A DNA stretch of 48,395 nucleotides from Candidatus Raymondbacteria bacterium RIFOXYA2_FULL_49_16 (GCA_001789205.1 MFYT01000047.1:1-48395); one strand, 5' to 3'; shown: positions 34,448 to 43,261, numbered from the stretch's first letter. Notes: generated by a model from the sequence alone, not told the origin. Numbers and translations: made by a program.

Positions 34448-34487
34448 GTCAGATATGTCATGGGATGTATCTGGCTCTTTTTCTTTT
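34448..34487 (+). terminator. Hairpin with T-rich tail before the nuclease gene
   Basis: GTCAGATA (34448) pairs with TATCTGGC (34468), 8 bp with one G-T pair and a 12-nt loop, then TCTTTTTCTTTT. It lies 23 bp before the ATG of the nuclease gene. Confidence 0.7.
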
Positions 34488-34509
34488 AACCCCAACAAAG
34501 GAATTTATC

Positions 34510-35235
34510 ATGCAAGTAACCGAATTGTCCTTCTCATCCCTCTCGGAGTACCTTCAGTTTTGCCCACTGAAGTATTACTTCCGTAAGGTCCTGCACCTGG
34601 AACCCGAATTCTTATCAGCAGAAATGATCTATGGCAGCGGCTTTCACAAAGCTGTCGAGGCTTATTTTAGGGCTAAGATGGAAAACAAGACCGTATCAGC
34701 GGATGAACTGATGGTCCTGTTCTGTAAAAGCTTTGAAGACCCGAAGATCAGGTATAACGGCCAGGGCAAACAGGAAATGGCTGATGAAGCCTTTGTCCTT
34801 CTTAAGCTGGTCATGGACCTGCCGATTGGTCGAATTTTGGCAGTGGAGCAACCGATCACAATCCCCATAGCCAAGGATTTCCAAATCATCGGCTACATCG
34901 ATCTTCTGACCGAGGAAAACGATGGGAAAAGGATCATCACAGACTGGAAGACCTGTAAGAAACGGCCCAATCCAGATGATGTTGCACAGAACATGCAGCT
35001 TTCCACTTACAATCTGGCCTATCCTGACGCTGAATTGCGGATAGCTGCGGTCCTGAAGCAGAAAAAGCCAGCCGTGGAGTTTTATCCCACTTCCAGAACG
35101 TACGATCAGAGAAAACGGACAGTGAAAACCTTCATTGCTGTGAAGCAGAGCATCGAAGCAGGCCAGTGGTATCCGAGAGAAGGATGGTGGTGTGAGGGAT
35201 GTCAGTATCAGGCGCAGTGTACAAAGGAATATTGA
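34510..35235 (+). CDS. PD-(D/E)XK nuclease, RecB/Cas4-like
   Basis: 241 residues from the ATG at 34510 (AAAGGA upstream); an earlier in-frame codon would extend it 15 residues through the hairpin. 'SFSSLSEYLQFCPLKYYF' is the usual N-terminal helix with a Cys, 'YGSGFHKAVEAYF' the first motif, 'GYIDLL' and 'IITDWKTCKKRP' supply D and DxK, and 'QLSTYNLAYP' is the QxxxY motif. The C-terminal 'CEGCQYQAQC' would complete an Fe-S cluster as in Cas4/AddB-type exonucleases. It is likely a 5'-3' or end-processing DNA exonuclease used in element recombination or replication. Last gene of the operon; a terminator follows. Confidence 0.88.
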   Translation: MQVTELSFSSLSEYLQFCPLKYYFRKVLHLEPEFLSAEMIYGSGFHKAVEAYFRAKMENKTVSADELMVLFCKSFEDPKIRYNGQGKQEMADEAFVLLKLVMDLPIGRILAVEQPITIPIAKDFQIIGYIDLLTEENDGKRIITDWKTCKKRPNPDDVAQNMQLSTYNLAYPDAELRIAAVLKQKKPAVEFYPTSRTYDQRKRTVKTFIAVKQSIEAGQWYPREGWWCEGCQYQAQCTKEY

Positions 35236-35252
35236 AATAATTATAAATTATG

Positions 35253-35278
35253 CCCCGTTCAGAAATGGGTGGGGTTTT
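35253..35278 (+). terminator. Terminator of the polymerase-nuclease operon
   Basis: CCCCGTTC pairs with GGGTGGGG (8 bp including G-T pairs, 6-nt loop), followed by TTTTATT. It ends the rightward operon and precedes the leftward P-loop gene. Confidence 0.75.
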
Positions 35279-35373
35279 ATTATAGGTAGCCGTTAGCTAT
35301 GCTTCCATTTATCAGTATTCATTCTCAAATCTCTTCCTCGCTTAATTTATCTAACGATTTCAAACAATCACAA

Positions 35374-35796
35374 TTATATGGGGATAAGTGGTAGGACTTC
35401 CTCATAAATTTCATGGGCTACCGTATCATTGGCCGCTTCTTGTTGTTCGGGATTGGGTTCATTAGGTTTATCAATCCATTTAATCTGATATTGGCCAGCC
35501 AAAGCGTTCACAGCGTCAAAGGTCTCACCTCTCGTTCTCGTCGCACAGATGATTACTTGGCAGCCAACTTCAACGAAGTATTTGAGACTCTCAAACAATC
35601 TGCTACTCGGATCACCCTGACTTTCGATCCCGACTTTCACTCCCTTGACGGTAATGATGATTTTGATGTCAGCCTTAAAAATGATCTCTTCGAAATTTGC
35701 ACCCGAATACTTACTTTTTAACAGTTGGTATGCCTTCTTTATACTGGCACTCTTTCCCCTGTTGGCAACACCTCGTACTGCAATTAATATTTTCAT
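35374..35796 (-). CDS. Small P-loop protein, 140 aa
   Basis: 'MKILIAVRGVANRGKSASI' contains a Walker A motif GVANRGKS at 9-16. 'GCQVIICATRTRGETFDAVNAL' could contain the Walker B strand followed by a helix. The remaining sequence is short for an ATPase, and I do not recognise a named family; small P-loop nucleotide kinases and defence NTPases are possibilities. It follows the nuclease-like gene by 5 bp, so the two form a pair. The spacing and pairing suggest a functional unit. Confidence 0.6.
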   Translation of the reverse strand: MKILIAVRGVANRGKSASIKKAYQLLKSKYSGANFEEIIFKADIKIIITVKGVKVGIESQGDPSSRLFESLKYFVEVGCQVIICATRTRGETFDAVNALAGQYQIKWIDKPNEPNPEQQEAANDTVAHEIYEEVLPLIPI

Positions 35797-35801
35797 GGAG
35801 C

Positions 35802-36434
35802 CTACTCTTTCTTGGCGCCTTTTCCTAGAAGATACTGACCTGCCAAACCTACCTGTGCTGTTGCACCGCCGATTTTGATTGTGTCTTCCTCTAGCAATGT
35901 CTCTATGGTGTCCGACCGGGCAGCGACTATTACTTGACCGGACTTATATTTTGTACACTCTTCATTTAGAATCCTGACTGTCGATCTGCGGAACGCCGAA
36001 AACGTCGTTCGTATTCGCGGCTGTTGGTCATTCCAAATGATAAACACAGCGAACAGATAACCGTACGTTTTGAAGGCTTTGTATTTTCTAATTCCTTGCT
36101 GGCCGTTTTTATCAACCTGTCGAATAAGTTGATTAACATATGACCTAAGCTTTTCATCTGAGTACCGTCGATAAACCATTTTTATCTCAATAGATGCTAA
36201 AGGTGCCTCTGTCCAGTTATTGTGTTTTATAGGATAAAGTACGAGGTCTCGGCCTGCATCTTCGAGACACAGCGTACACCGATCACCTATATTCGCCGCA
36301 AGATACCGATAGAGTTCTCCGGTTAGCCAGTGCTCGGCCGCCCCACCAGAAAGCGATATGCGTGTTGCTTCTGCCCGTCTTTGTAGCTCTCCACGCAACC
36401 CATAGAACCATCGCTTTGGATTTATACCGGACAT
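35802..36434 (-). CDS. PD-(D/E)XK-like protein, 210 aa
   Basis: From the ATG at 36434, with GAGGA 7 bp upstream. 'AAEHWLTGELYRYLAANIG' (helix with E), 'GRDLVLYP' (D) and 'ASIEIKMVYRRY' (ExK) are spaced like the E/D...D...ExK active site of restriction-like nucleases. The rest ('SYVNQLIRQVDKNGQQGIRKYK') is helical. It is followed closely by the P-loop gene. A DNA-cleaving accessory or defence role is plausible, but no known system is matched. It could also be the restriction part for the distant C5 methyltransferase, which I regard as unlikely given the 9-kb separation. Confidence 0.55.
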   Translation of the reverse strand: MSGINPKRWFYGLRGELQRRAEATRISLSGGAAEHWLTGELYRYLAANIGDRCTLCLEDAGRDLVLYPIKHNNWTEAPLASIEIKMVYRRYSDEKLRSYVNQLIRQVDKNGQQGIRKYKAFKTYGYLFAVFIIWNDQQPRIRTTFSAFRRSTVRILNEECTKYKSGQVIVAARSDTIETLLEEDTIKIGGATAQVGLAGQYLLGKGAKKE

Positions 36435-36471
36435 TAACACATCCTCTACCAACGTTTTCTTAGAGTATCAA

Positions 36472-39400
36472 TCAAAATACTCGACATTTCATCAAAGATG
36501 CTTTTCCGCTCATACCCATGTCTTGATATGTGATATACGCTATCCCACCTATGATTTTTAATGATATAAAATTCGCTTGTCCAACAGATATTCCAGGCGC
36601 TGCAACAATAGACCAGCTCGCCCCAGTAAATTCCATAACAGTAACTTTATTGCCATTGGTAGCATCAGAAAAGGCAACATATACGTTTCCATTATGGACA
36701 GCAATTGATGAATACATTATTGCACCCGTTGTGAATCCCGGACTCCCAACAGTTCCCCAAGTTGTTCCGGTATATTTCATGACTGTTCCCTTTCCACTAC
36801 TTGCCGCATCCCTGAATGATACATATGGAACGGTATTTTCCACAGCCAAGGAAATATAGGATACTGTATCTTGGGAAAAACCTGAAACACCCAACGAAGC
36901 CCATGTTGAACCAGTATATTTCATTGCTGATATTTTATAGCCACTAGTTTGGTCTTGATATGCAGCATACGTTGTACCACTGCTATCTATTACAAATGAA
37001 AGGTATGAAGTAAACTCCGTTGCATTATTTGAGAATCCAGCAGTGCCGACAAGTTGCCAGTATGTGGCATTGTATTTCATCACCGATATTTTTCCATATG
37101 AATAATCCCGAAATGCCATGTATGGTACGTGATTATAAATGGCTAAACAAGTGAAATGCGCTCGATCAGTAGTAAATCCAGCCCCCCCTAAAGGGGACCA
37201 ACTACTCCCATTGTAGGACATTACGGTGCCCTTATAACCATGAATTTGATCATCTTCGTATGCAACAAATGGAAGATGATTGTCTATGGCAATTGAAGTA
37301 AAGCCTGCGGCTGCGTCTGAAAACCCTGCATTACCAACAATTTCCCAATTATTTGCAACACATCTCATAGTAGTTGCTTTTGCTCCATTTGCGTAGTCCC
37401 GAAATGACACATAGGGAGTGCTATCGTCAAAATTCAACGATATATATTCTGCACTACCTGCGGTAAACCCCATCTGTCCAACTGGTGTCCAGACTTGGGT
37501 AAAAGTGTCTGTCACTGTGATAGTCCACCCCAACGTATCATACCCACCCTTCCCATCACTCACTTGAATGGAAACATGCCGCATGCCGGTATCTGCTGAA
37601 GTAGGTGTCCAGTTGATTATACTGTCAGTGATCGACAATGTCGCTGGCCCGGTCAATTTTATGAATGAAAGCAGATCACTATCCGAATCTAATGCGTGCA
37701 CAGTATCCTTGTAAAGGGAACCAACAATAGCACTGGAAGTCATTGAAGCGGAATCAAACGAAAAATAAGGGACGTTATTGTTTCCGATCCACCCGCCCAC
37801 ATGGTACAGAGAATCAATTTGCGTTTGGGATAAAGCATAAGCATAGATCCCGATATCATCAGTTTCTCCATCGAAATAGCCGCAACCACCACACGATCCA
37901 GGATTCTCTTCCTGCTGCCTGCCAATCCAGAAAGTGTCTGAGACTAGGGTGACCACGGTCCCAGTTCCACGGCCAATTTCAGCACCATCGATGTAAAAAT
38001 AAACAGAGTCACTTGCGAAACAGGAAATGACTACAACATGATACCATTTATCGAACAGCATAGGGCTGGTTGTACTTAGTCCTCCTCCGGTTATTTCACC
38101 AACACGCCCTTGCGACACATAGGTAGGGTGCGGACCAAGGAGGCCAGATATAACAGTCAAAGAATTATCATAACGAAAAGTGGTAGGATAATAATTATTC
38201 GTTTGATGCGGTTTTATCCAGGCAGAGATAGATAGGGCTGAATGAATTCCTATTTCAGCGGTAATGCCTTTTTTACTTCCATCAAATTGGTATGCGGATT
38301 GCGGGGTTCCAAATCTGTCATTAGTTAAAACCGCCCCACTAACTGTTCCGTTATGTCCGTTGCCGCTCGCATCGTTTGCATTTCCGCTGAACGGATAGTA
38401 TGCAACCAATACTGAAGACGGGCTCAGTGCTGAAGTAGACCATGCAATAGTATCTTTTGCCTGATATTTGTCAGAAACAATGACAGTACACTGAACTGTC
38501 ACTGCTCCCGTTGGTGTCCATGTAATAATCCCTGATGCTATCCCCACTGTCATATCACTTGGCCCAGCCTGCTTCGTGAAAATAAGCCCTGTTGCGCCAT
38601 CAGGATCGGTCGCAATGACCGTATCTTTATACTGCTGCCCAACATTGACCTGGGCTGTCATGTTTGCAGGTAAAGTGGTAAACTGGGGCGGCCTGTTCAG
38701 AATGACCAGAACACTGTCCCTTCCCCTGTTACCCGTCTTATCCTTGACGACAACGATGATCGTGTTCGAATCCGGGGTCAAAGTAACTGCCCTTGAATAA
38801 TCTGACCCTGAGAGCGTTGCAACACCGTTGCCGATATATACAGTATCAATCCCTGAGCCATTCTCTGTGACCTGAATTGTGATGGTCGGATTCGGCGTGC
38901 TGAAATGATATCCCTGCGTCAGACCTCCAAAGGAAATACTCGGCTTGACCGTATCCAGGGTCGAGGTGTCCACAAATACGCGAATCGTGTCATACGACCT
39001 GTTATTGCGTGCATCCTTTGCCGCAAACCGGATACTCTGCCAGCCTATACCGGGAAGCGTTACATTTGTGGACCATGTGATACCAGATACCGCCACAACA
39101 CTGCCATTTACCCAGAATGAATCAACTCCGCTGCCAGCATCATTCACTGTGCCGGATACCGGACGGGTAAGGTTGCCCACAGTATCGCTATCAGCAGGTG
39201 CCGTGACCGTGATGGTCGGCGCCTGATTGTCACTCGCCGTGGGATCATAGACCACATATCGGGTAATGGTCGTGTCATTCTTCCGGGAACTGTTGTCAGA
39301 TGCAACGACTGTGACAGTGTCCCTGCCAAGACGCAGCCCGATTTTCTTTGAGAACCCACTATCTGCTCCCAGAATCGCGGAATCGCCATTCACAGTCACA

Positions 39401-40191
39401 AGCGAAATGCCGTTCGTGTCATATGCCTTGCCTGTAATTGTGATACTGTCCACAGAAACACTCTCTGGTAGTGCGGCAACCGTAAAATGCGGGGGTATGG
39501 AATCAATGACCTGGTTTGCCGGTGTTTGTATAGCCTGGGCAGTAAGATAGGGCGAATTACCTGCATTGTTGTAGGCGCGAACGCGATAGTAATATATGGT
39601 TGCTGCTGTCAGGCTGTCGTTATCGAAAAGACCCGGTTGGTCAGTAAGACCGGTATCTATTACCACAAAATTTGAGTCATTACCTTTGCTCCGCTCGATA
39701 AGAAAACCAAGCTCATTGCGAGAATTGTCTTTCCAGGTGACCTCGATGGTGGTGGCAGTCTGTGCTGTCAGGTGCAGGTTGGACGGCGCACGAGGCGTTA
39801 CCTGGTCTGCGTTTATGGTAACTGATGCGTCATCGTCAAAGCCGCTGTAATGCTGTGTTCCTGAATAAATGACATAGTTGCTGGCATCGAGACCCTCAAT
39901 TTTCAGGATAAAGGCCGTGTTTACGGGTATTTTTGCCATTGTGCCATGATGAGCGGAAAAGGCAATGGTATCTGTCATGGTGATCTGTCCGTAAGAAACG
40001 GTCAAGGTAATATTGGTAACACTGTCCGGTGCGACCTGTATGCCTTTCTGTTTGAACAGGATATTTGCGGCAATGGAAACTGAATCCTTCCTTGAGGTCG
40101 GCTTGTCGTTGCCTACAATATTATCCTTGGTACAATAGACGAGAAAGCATATCAGGACTGCCACAAGCGGATACAGGATTTTTTTCATCAT
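36472..40191 (-). CDS. Large surface lipoprotein with FN3, Ig-like, LamG and seven C-terminal repeats
   Basis: 1239 residues. Lipoprotein signal with C20 after 'LICFLVY'. FN3 at about 133-224 ('VTWKDNSRNELGFLIERS'). Ig-like modules at about 230-500. A putative Ig (He_PIG-like) domain at about 500-586 ('GIASGIITWTPTG'). A LamG/concanavalin-like domain at about 595-795 ('LVAYYPFSGNANDASGNGHNG', split by me as two blocks). A second PIG-like domain lies at about 803-893. From about 900 to the end there are seven repeats of 45-50 residues of the form WxxVGxxGF...SLAI...PYVAFRD...KxxVMKYxGxxW. Seven units suggests a seven-bladed beta-propeller. It is the second gene of a leftward pair with the CsgG-like gene, 7 bp apart. 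It is inferred to be exposed on the outer membrane and to bind glycans. Confidence 0.82.
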   Translation of the reverse strand: MMKKILYPLVAVLICFLVYCTKDNIVGNDKPTSRKDSVSIAANILFKQKGIQVAPDSVTNITLTVSYGQITMTDTIAFSAHHGTMAKIPVNTAFILKIEGLDASNYVIYSGTQHYSGFDDDASVTINADQVTPRAPSNLHLTAQTATTIEVTWKDNSRNELGFLIERSKGNDSNFVVIDTGLTDQPGLFDNDSLTAATIYYYRVRAYNNAGNSPYLTAQAIQTPANQVIDSIPPHFTVAALPESVSVDSITITGKAYDTNGISLVTVNGDSAILGADSGFSKKIGLRLGRDTVTVVASDNSSRKNDTTITRYVVYDPTASDNQAPTITVTAPADSDTVGNLTRPVSGTVNDAGSGVDSFWVNGSVVAVSGITWSTNVTLPGIGWQSIRFAAKDARNNRSYDTIRVFVDTSTLDTVKPSISFGGLTQGYHFSTPNPTITIQVTENGSGIDTVYIGNGVATLSGSDYSRAVTLTPDSNTIIVVVKDKTGNRGRDSVLVILNRPPQFTTLPANMTAQVNVGQQYKDTVIATDPDGATGLIFTKQAGPSDMTVGIASGIITWTPTGAVTVQCTVIVSDKYQAKDTIAWSTSALSPSSVLVAYYPFSGNANDASGNGHNGTVSGAVLTNDRFGTPQSAYQFDGSKKGITAEIGIHSALSISAWIKPHQTNNYYPTTFRYDNSLTVISGLLGPHPTYVSQGRVGEITGGGLSTTSPMLFDKWYHVVVISCFASDSVYFYIDGAEIGRGTGTVVTLVSDTFWIGRQQEENPGSCGGCGYFDGETDDIGIYAYALSQTQIDSLYHVGGWIGNNNVPYFSFDSASMTSSAIVGSLYKDTVHALDSDSDLLSFIKLTGPATLSITDSIINWTPTSADTGMRHVSIQVSDGKGGYDTLGWTITVTDTFTQVWTPVGQMGFTAGSAEYISLNFDDSTPYVSFRDYANGAKATTMRCVANNWEIVGNAGFSDAAAGFTSIAIDNHLPFVAYEDDQIHGYKGTVMSYNGSSWSPLGGAGFTTDRAHFTCLAIYNHVPYMAFRDYSYGKISVMKYNATYWQLVGTAGFSNNATEFTSYLSFVIDSSGTTYAAYQDQTSGYKISAMKYTGSTWASLGVSGFSQDTVSYISLAVENTVPYVSFRDAASSGKGTVMKYTGTTWGTVGSPGFTTGAIMYSSIAVHNGNVYVAFSDATNGNKVTVMEFTGASWSIVAAPGISVGQANFISLKIIGGIAYITYQDMGMSGKASLMKCRVF

Positions 40192-40198
40192 ATGTGCC

Positions 40199-40810
40199 TC
40201 ACCAGCTCACATCAAGGTCAAAGGTCTGCTTTTCGGGCGTTCCACTTGAACTGCCCTTATCGCTGGATAGGAAATAATATGCAGTGCCTGCACCGGCAAT
40301 GCCGACCATACCAGCGGTTATCCACATCCATGTGTGGTTTTTCTTTTCTTCAACCTTCAGCCCCATGAGCTTTTTAACCACAACATTCATTTCAGTTCCG
40401 AGTAGATCTTCGATGTTTCCCTTGTATTCCTCGGTAACGTCGCGTACGATCTTGCCGGTGGAAACCGCAATCAACCGGACGTTTATGGAATACATGCCCC
40501 CTATTTTGCCAATGCTACCGGTTACCATGTGCGTTACGCCGAGGATCTGCCCCATCTGAACAAAGCAATCAGACTCTGAACAAGCCCCAGACTGCTGGAA
40601 GCCCTGCTCTTTCAGGATTTCATCCATCTTGCCGCGTTCAAGGACAGTGTAACCCGATGTTTGCACAAGCCCGCTACGGAGCTTGTCGGTAAGGATCTGT
40701 GCATCGTCTTTGGTTATGCCCTTTGCATCCAACTCACTCACAGCAAGGGTATTTTGTTCTGGGAAAACGATTGAAGTGAGAATCACAAGAATGAAAATAC
40801 TTTTTCTCAT
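40199..40810 (-). CDS. CsgG/LpoB-like envelope protein
   Basis: 203 residues from the ATG at 40810 (GGAGG 5 bp upstream; the frame is open further but the longer start has no site and lacks a signal). Signal peptide 'RKSIFILVILTSIVFP'. The CsgG/curli-secretion-like domain has 'DKLRSGLVQTSGYTVLERGKMDEIL' and 'VTHMVTGSIGKIGGMYSINVRLI'. A C-terminal transmembrane segment ('WMWITAGMVGIAGAGTAYYFL') follows. It is clearly paralogous to the gene at the right edge (47745): the stretch 'ILKEQGFQQ' is identical. It is coupled to the giant lipoprotein, perhaps for its assembly. It lies in the element's cargo block. Confidence 0.8.
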   Translation of the reverse strand: MRKSIFILVILTSIVFPEQNTLAVSELDAKGITKDDAQILTDKLRSGLVQTSGYTVLERGKMDEILKEQGFQQSGACSESDCFVQMGQILGVTHMVTGSIGKIGGMYSINVRLIAVSTGKIVRDVTEEYKGNIEDLLGTEMNVVVKKLMGLKVEEKKNHTWMWITAGMVGIAGAGTAYYFLSSDKGSSSGTPEKQTFDLDVSW

Positions 40811-41283
40811 AGAGCCTCCAGATATATGGATACCGGAGAGATGGGAGGATTCTTCAATAGCAGTCAGGAACAAAGGGCATCTCTGCCGCGCCTGACAATA
40901 TAAATAAAGACACGGTGTTAGACAATCAACTTTCGCATTTTGGCGGTTCGGTTGCATTTAAAAACCAATATCGAGGTGAGTAATCTGGGAACAGCCGCGT
41001 AAACTTCACAGCCTTAAAAGATTGCAAAGTTAAGCCCTGAAATCTATATTACTGTTAGCTAAACCCCGACGGACTATTGTGTTATCACGGTAGTTAGTTG
41101 GACATTTTGTCTGATTGACCTGGTTATAGGGGAATGCCCTGCCTATCTGGCTCGGCGTATCTGCCCGTAACTGGGTCCGTAGGGGTTTAGCGACACTACT
41201 GAAAGGGTACGCTGGGCCTTTTTTATTTCTACACCTCGCTCATAGCCCTCATATCCCTCTCGAATGGCCAAAGGAGGTTCTTG
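40811..41283. other. Intergenic region, divergent CsgG-like and lipoprotein genes
   Basis: 473 bp without a gene. It holds the promoters of both flanking genes and the structured RNA candidate at 41058-41191. AAGGAGG lies 7 bp before the lipoprotein start at 41284. I see no confident promoter boxes in the rest. Confidence 0.5.
41058..41226 (+). ncRNA. Candidate structured RNA with a 15-bp closing stem
   Basis: GCTAAACCCCGACGG (41058-41072) pairs with CCGTAGGGGTTTAGC (41177-41191) at 14 of 15 positions, closing about 104 nt. Inside, ATAGGGG...CCTAT (near 41127-41150) and GACATTTTGTC form hairpins. A run of six T follows at 41219-41224 on the + strand. There is no open frame here. It could be an sRNA, a leader for the downstream lipoprotein gene, or a regulatory element. 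Not a family I recognise. Confidence 0.45.
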
Positions 41284-41994
41284 ATGTCAGCTTCTTTATC
41301 CATCAGACCAGTCGTTCCTTTTTTCATGTTTTTATTCTCGCTCTTTTTTACAACGTGTACTGACAAGGCCACGGAACCTTCAGGCATGAAGGTCACATTT
41401 CCAGCAACATATATTGAATGGGAATCAATTCATCCTCAAGACACTACGTGGTGGACATTCAGAGCCAATGGCGAATGCTATGCTGCCCAAAAACGTAAAA
41501 TAACTGAAGCAGTTAATGTTCCACCGTGGGTTCCTCATTGCATGTCTCATATAGACGCTAGTTGTAATTGCTGCGTGGGTGATGCATATCGCAGAAACGA
41601 TGCTGGTGAAATCATCGGCACCGATGGTCGTACCCAGCAAGAGTACCTAGATTTCTGGGCAGCCCAAATCGCAGGATTTCTGCCAATAGAATACCATGCT
41701 GGCACATGGGGTGATGATGATGGCATGAGACTAACTATTGCAGTCAATCGTGTTATCCCTGGCTCATATGGTGGACTGGCTTGTGATATGCAGAATCCCA
41801 CCTATGTGACATCACAATACGAGCCACAATATATCATGTACGATTTCTGGTCAACTGATTCTCTGTTCGGGTTCCAGGCTGATGAGGATGGCAATCGAAT
41901 TCAATTAAATCACAGTAGTTTAAATGTAACGTTCTCAGGATGGCATGGAAAACATTTGTTTGATAAGACAAATCCGATTTTCCAACAATTTTAA
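41284..41994 (+). CDS. Cys-rich putative lipoprotein, 236 aa
   Basis: The ATG at 41284 is chosen because AAGGAGG precedes it; a TTG one codon earlier is possible. Signal peptide with a lipobox-like 'FTTC' (Cys about 25) followed by 'TDKATEPSG'. The mature part has a Cys cluster 'CMSHIDASCNCCVGDAY' and Trp-rich beta stretches ('WWTFRANGECYA', 'WGDDDGMRLTIAVN'). I do not recognise a family. It heads a rightward group with the TPR and zinc-ribbon genes. Confidence 0.65.
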   Translation: MSASLSIRPVVPFFMFLFSLFFTTCTDKATEPSGMKVTFPATYIEWESIHPQDTTWWTFRANGECYAAQKRKITEAVNVPPWVPHCMSHIDASCNCCVGDAYRRNDAGEIIGTDGRTQQEYLDFWAAQIAGFLPIEYHAGTWGDDDGMRLTIAVNRVIPGSYGGLACDMQNPTYVTSQYEPQYIMYDFWSTDSLFGFQADEDGNRIQLNHSSLNVTFSGWHGKHLFDKTNPIFQQF

Positions 41995-42022
41995 CGGTGA
42001 TATTCAAGGATAGGAGAATAAA

Positions 42023-42604
42023 ATGCTCTTTAAAGCGATTGGACGCGGCCTTATAAAAGCTGCAACTACGGGTGGTTTCAAAGAAGGATTTTCTTCCATT
42101 ATGGGTCTTGAAGAGTCGTTAAGGTATTTAGCGGCAGGAAAGACATCTGATGCGAAGGCGACACTATCAATTGCATATAGTCAAGACGGAACAAACAAAG
42201 AGGCAATTCTGGCTATTGCGGTTATTAATCAATATTATGAACATAACAACTATGCAGCAGAAATAATCTATCAAGAAATCATTCAAGCTGAATTAGCTGA
42301 TGATAAAAATAAGTGGTCATGGTTCGCACATAAGCATTTAGCTATTATAAAAGCCTTGGAAGGCAATGATATTGAGGCAGACAATAATTTCAAAAGAGCG
42401 ATTTTCAAAAACAGATCCGATGCAGAGTTGATATACAAGTACGGTTTGTTTTGTCAAATAAAGGGTCGAAACGATGAGGCAACACAATATTATCGTGATG
42501 CGATAAGTCTTGACCCAAGGTACGCTGCTGATGTTTCAATGACTTCACCAAATATTGAATACTTGAAAAGAATTAATATCGAAAATACTTTTCAAATGAA
42601 TTAG
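42023..42604 (+). CDS. TPR-repeat protein, 193 aa
   Basis: Helical pairs spaced about 34 residues, such as 'AKATLSIAYSQDGTNKEAILAIAV', 'NYAAEIIYQEIIQAELADD', 'EGNDIEADNNFKRAIFKNRSDAEL' and 'GRNDEATQYYRDAISLDPRYA', are tetratricopeptide repeats. No signal peptide, so cytoplasmic. GATAGGAG is upstream. Likely a scaffold; partners unknown, with the neighbouring lipoprotein and zinc-ribbon proteins the first candidates. Confidence 0.75.
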   Translation: MLFKAIGRGLIKAATTGGFKEGFSSIMGLEESLRYLAAGKTSDAKATLSIAYSQDGTNKEAILAIAVINQYYEHNNYAAEIIYQEIIQAELADDKNKWSWFAHKHLAIIKALEGNDIEADNNFKRAIFKNRSDAELIYKYGLFCQIKGRNDEATQYYRDAISLDPRYAADVSMTSPNIEYLKRINIENTFQMN

Positions 42605-42645
42605 GGTGTTATGGCGACTTGCCACACCCGACTGTAGGAGGTTAT

Positions 42646-43167
42646 ATGACTTGTCCTGATTGTAAATCGACTATTGAAAACTCAGATTATTGTCCTACGT
42701 GTGGATTGCAAATATCATCATATAACAAAGTTAAGATTGACAAGTTAAAGCGTATTCTCTCTGAGAGCGATCCGTGGAGAGATTTTGATAAGTGCAAACA
42801 AATATATACAGTGCTTCATGAAAATAAATTGCTCCCGGAATATAAATTGTCAAGCCTCCTAACAGAACTTGATGCAAGAGAAATGGAAGCAAAAAGGGTT
42901 ATAGAAGCAGAAACCAAAAAGAAAGAAAACCTGGAAAAGCAGAAATTGAAAAAAACTTTGGAAGAACCGATATTGGCAGCCAAGGTGACATTTGCCGCAG
43001 GTGTTCTTACGGTTATTTGCATTGTTGTGATGGAGTCCTCTGCTCCTAATGGACAGGTCTATTCATTTTTTGAAGCTATTGGTTTGACGGGTGTTGTTAT
43101 TACGGTTCTTTTGATTATTGTGACAATAATTTTATTTCTTAAGGCTGGCTTCAGTTCAGACAATTAA
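42646..43167 (+). CDS. Zinc-ribbon membrane protein, 173 aa
   Basis: Starts at the ATG with TAGGAGG 5 bp upstream; a non-ATG start 9 codons earlier is less likely. 'MTCPDCKSTIENSDYCPTCG' is a CxxC-x(n)-CxxC zinc ribbon at the very N-terminus. A charged coiled-coil stretch follows ('REMEAKRVIEAETKKKENLEKQ'), then two transmembrane helices ('KVTFAAGVLTVICIVVM' and 'TGVVITVLLIIVTIILFL'). Membrane-anchored with a cytoplasmic ribbon; role unknown. Confidence 0.7.
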   Translation: MTCPDCKSTIENSDYCPTCGLQISSYNKVKIDKLKRILSESDPWRDFDKCKQIYTVLHENKLLPEYKLSSLLTELDAREMEAKRVIEAETKKKENLEKQKLKKTLEEPILAAKVTFAAGVLTVICIVVMESSAPNGQVYSFFEAIGLTGVVITVLLIIVTIILFLKAGFSSDN

Positions 43168-43261
43168 CATATTCACATTTAAGCCGAATTAATGTAAGCC
43201 TTCGGCGAACCCATGTTTCCAGGACTTTTCCCGGACTTATGCGGATTTTCGCAGTAAATAT

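Noticed and set aside
41058-41191. Retron msr-msd RNA
   Set aside because: The inverted repeats fit in outline, but no reverse transcriptase gene lies nearby.
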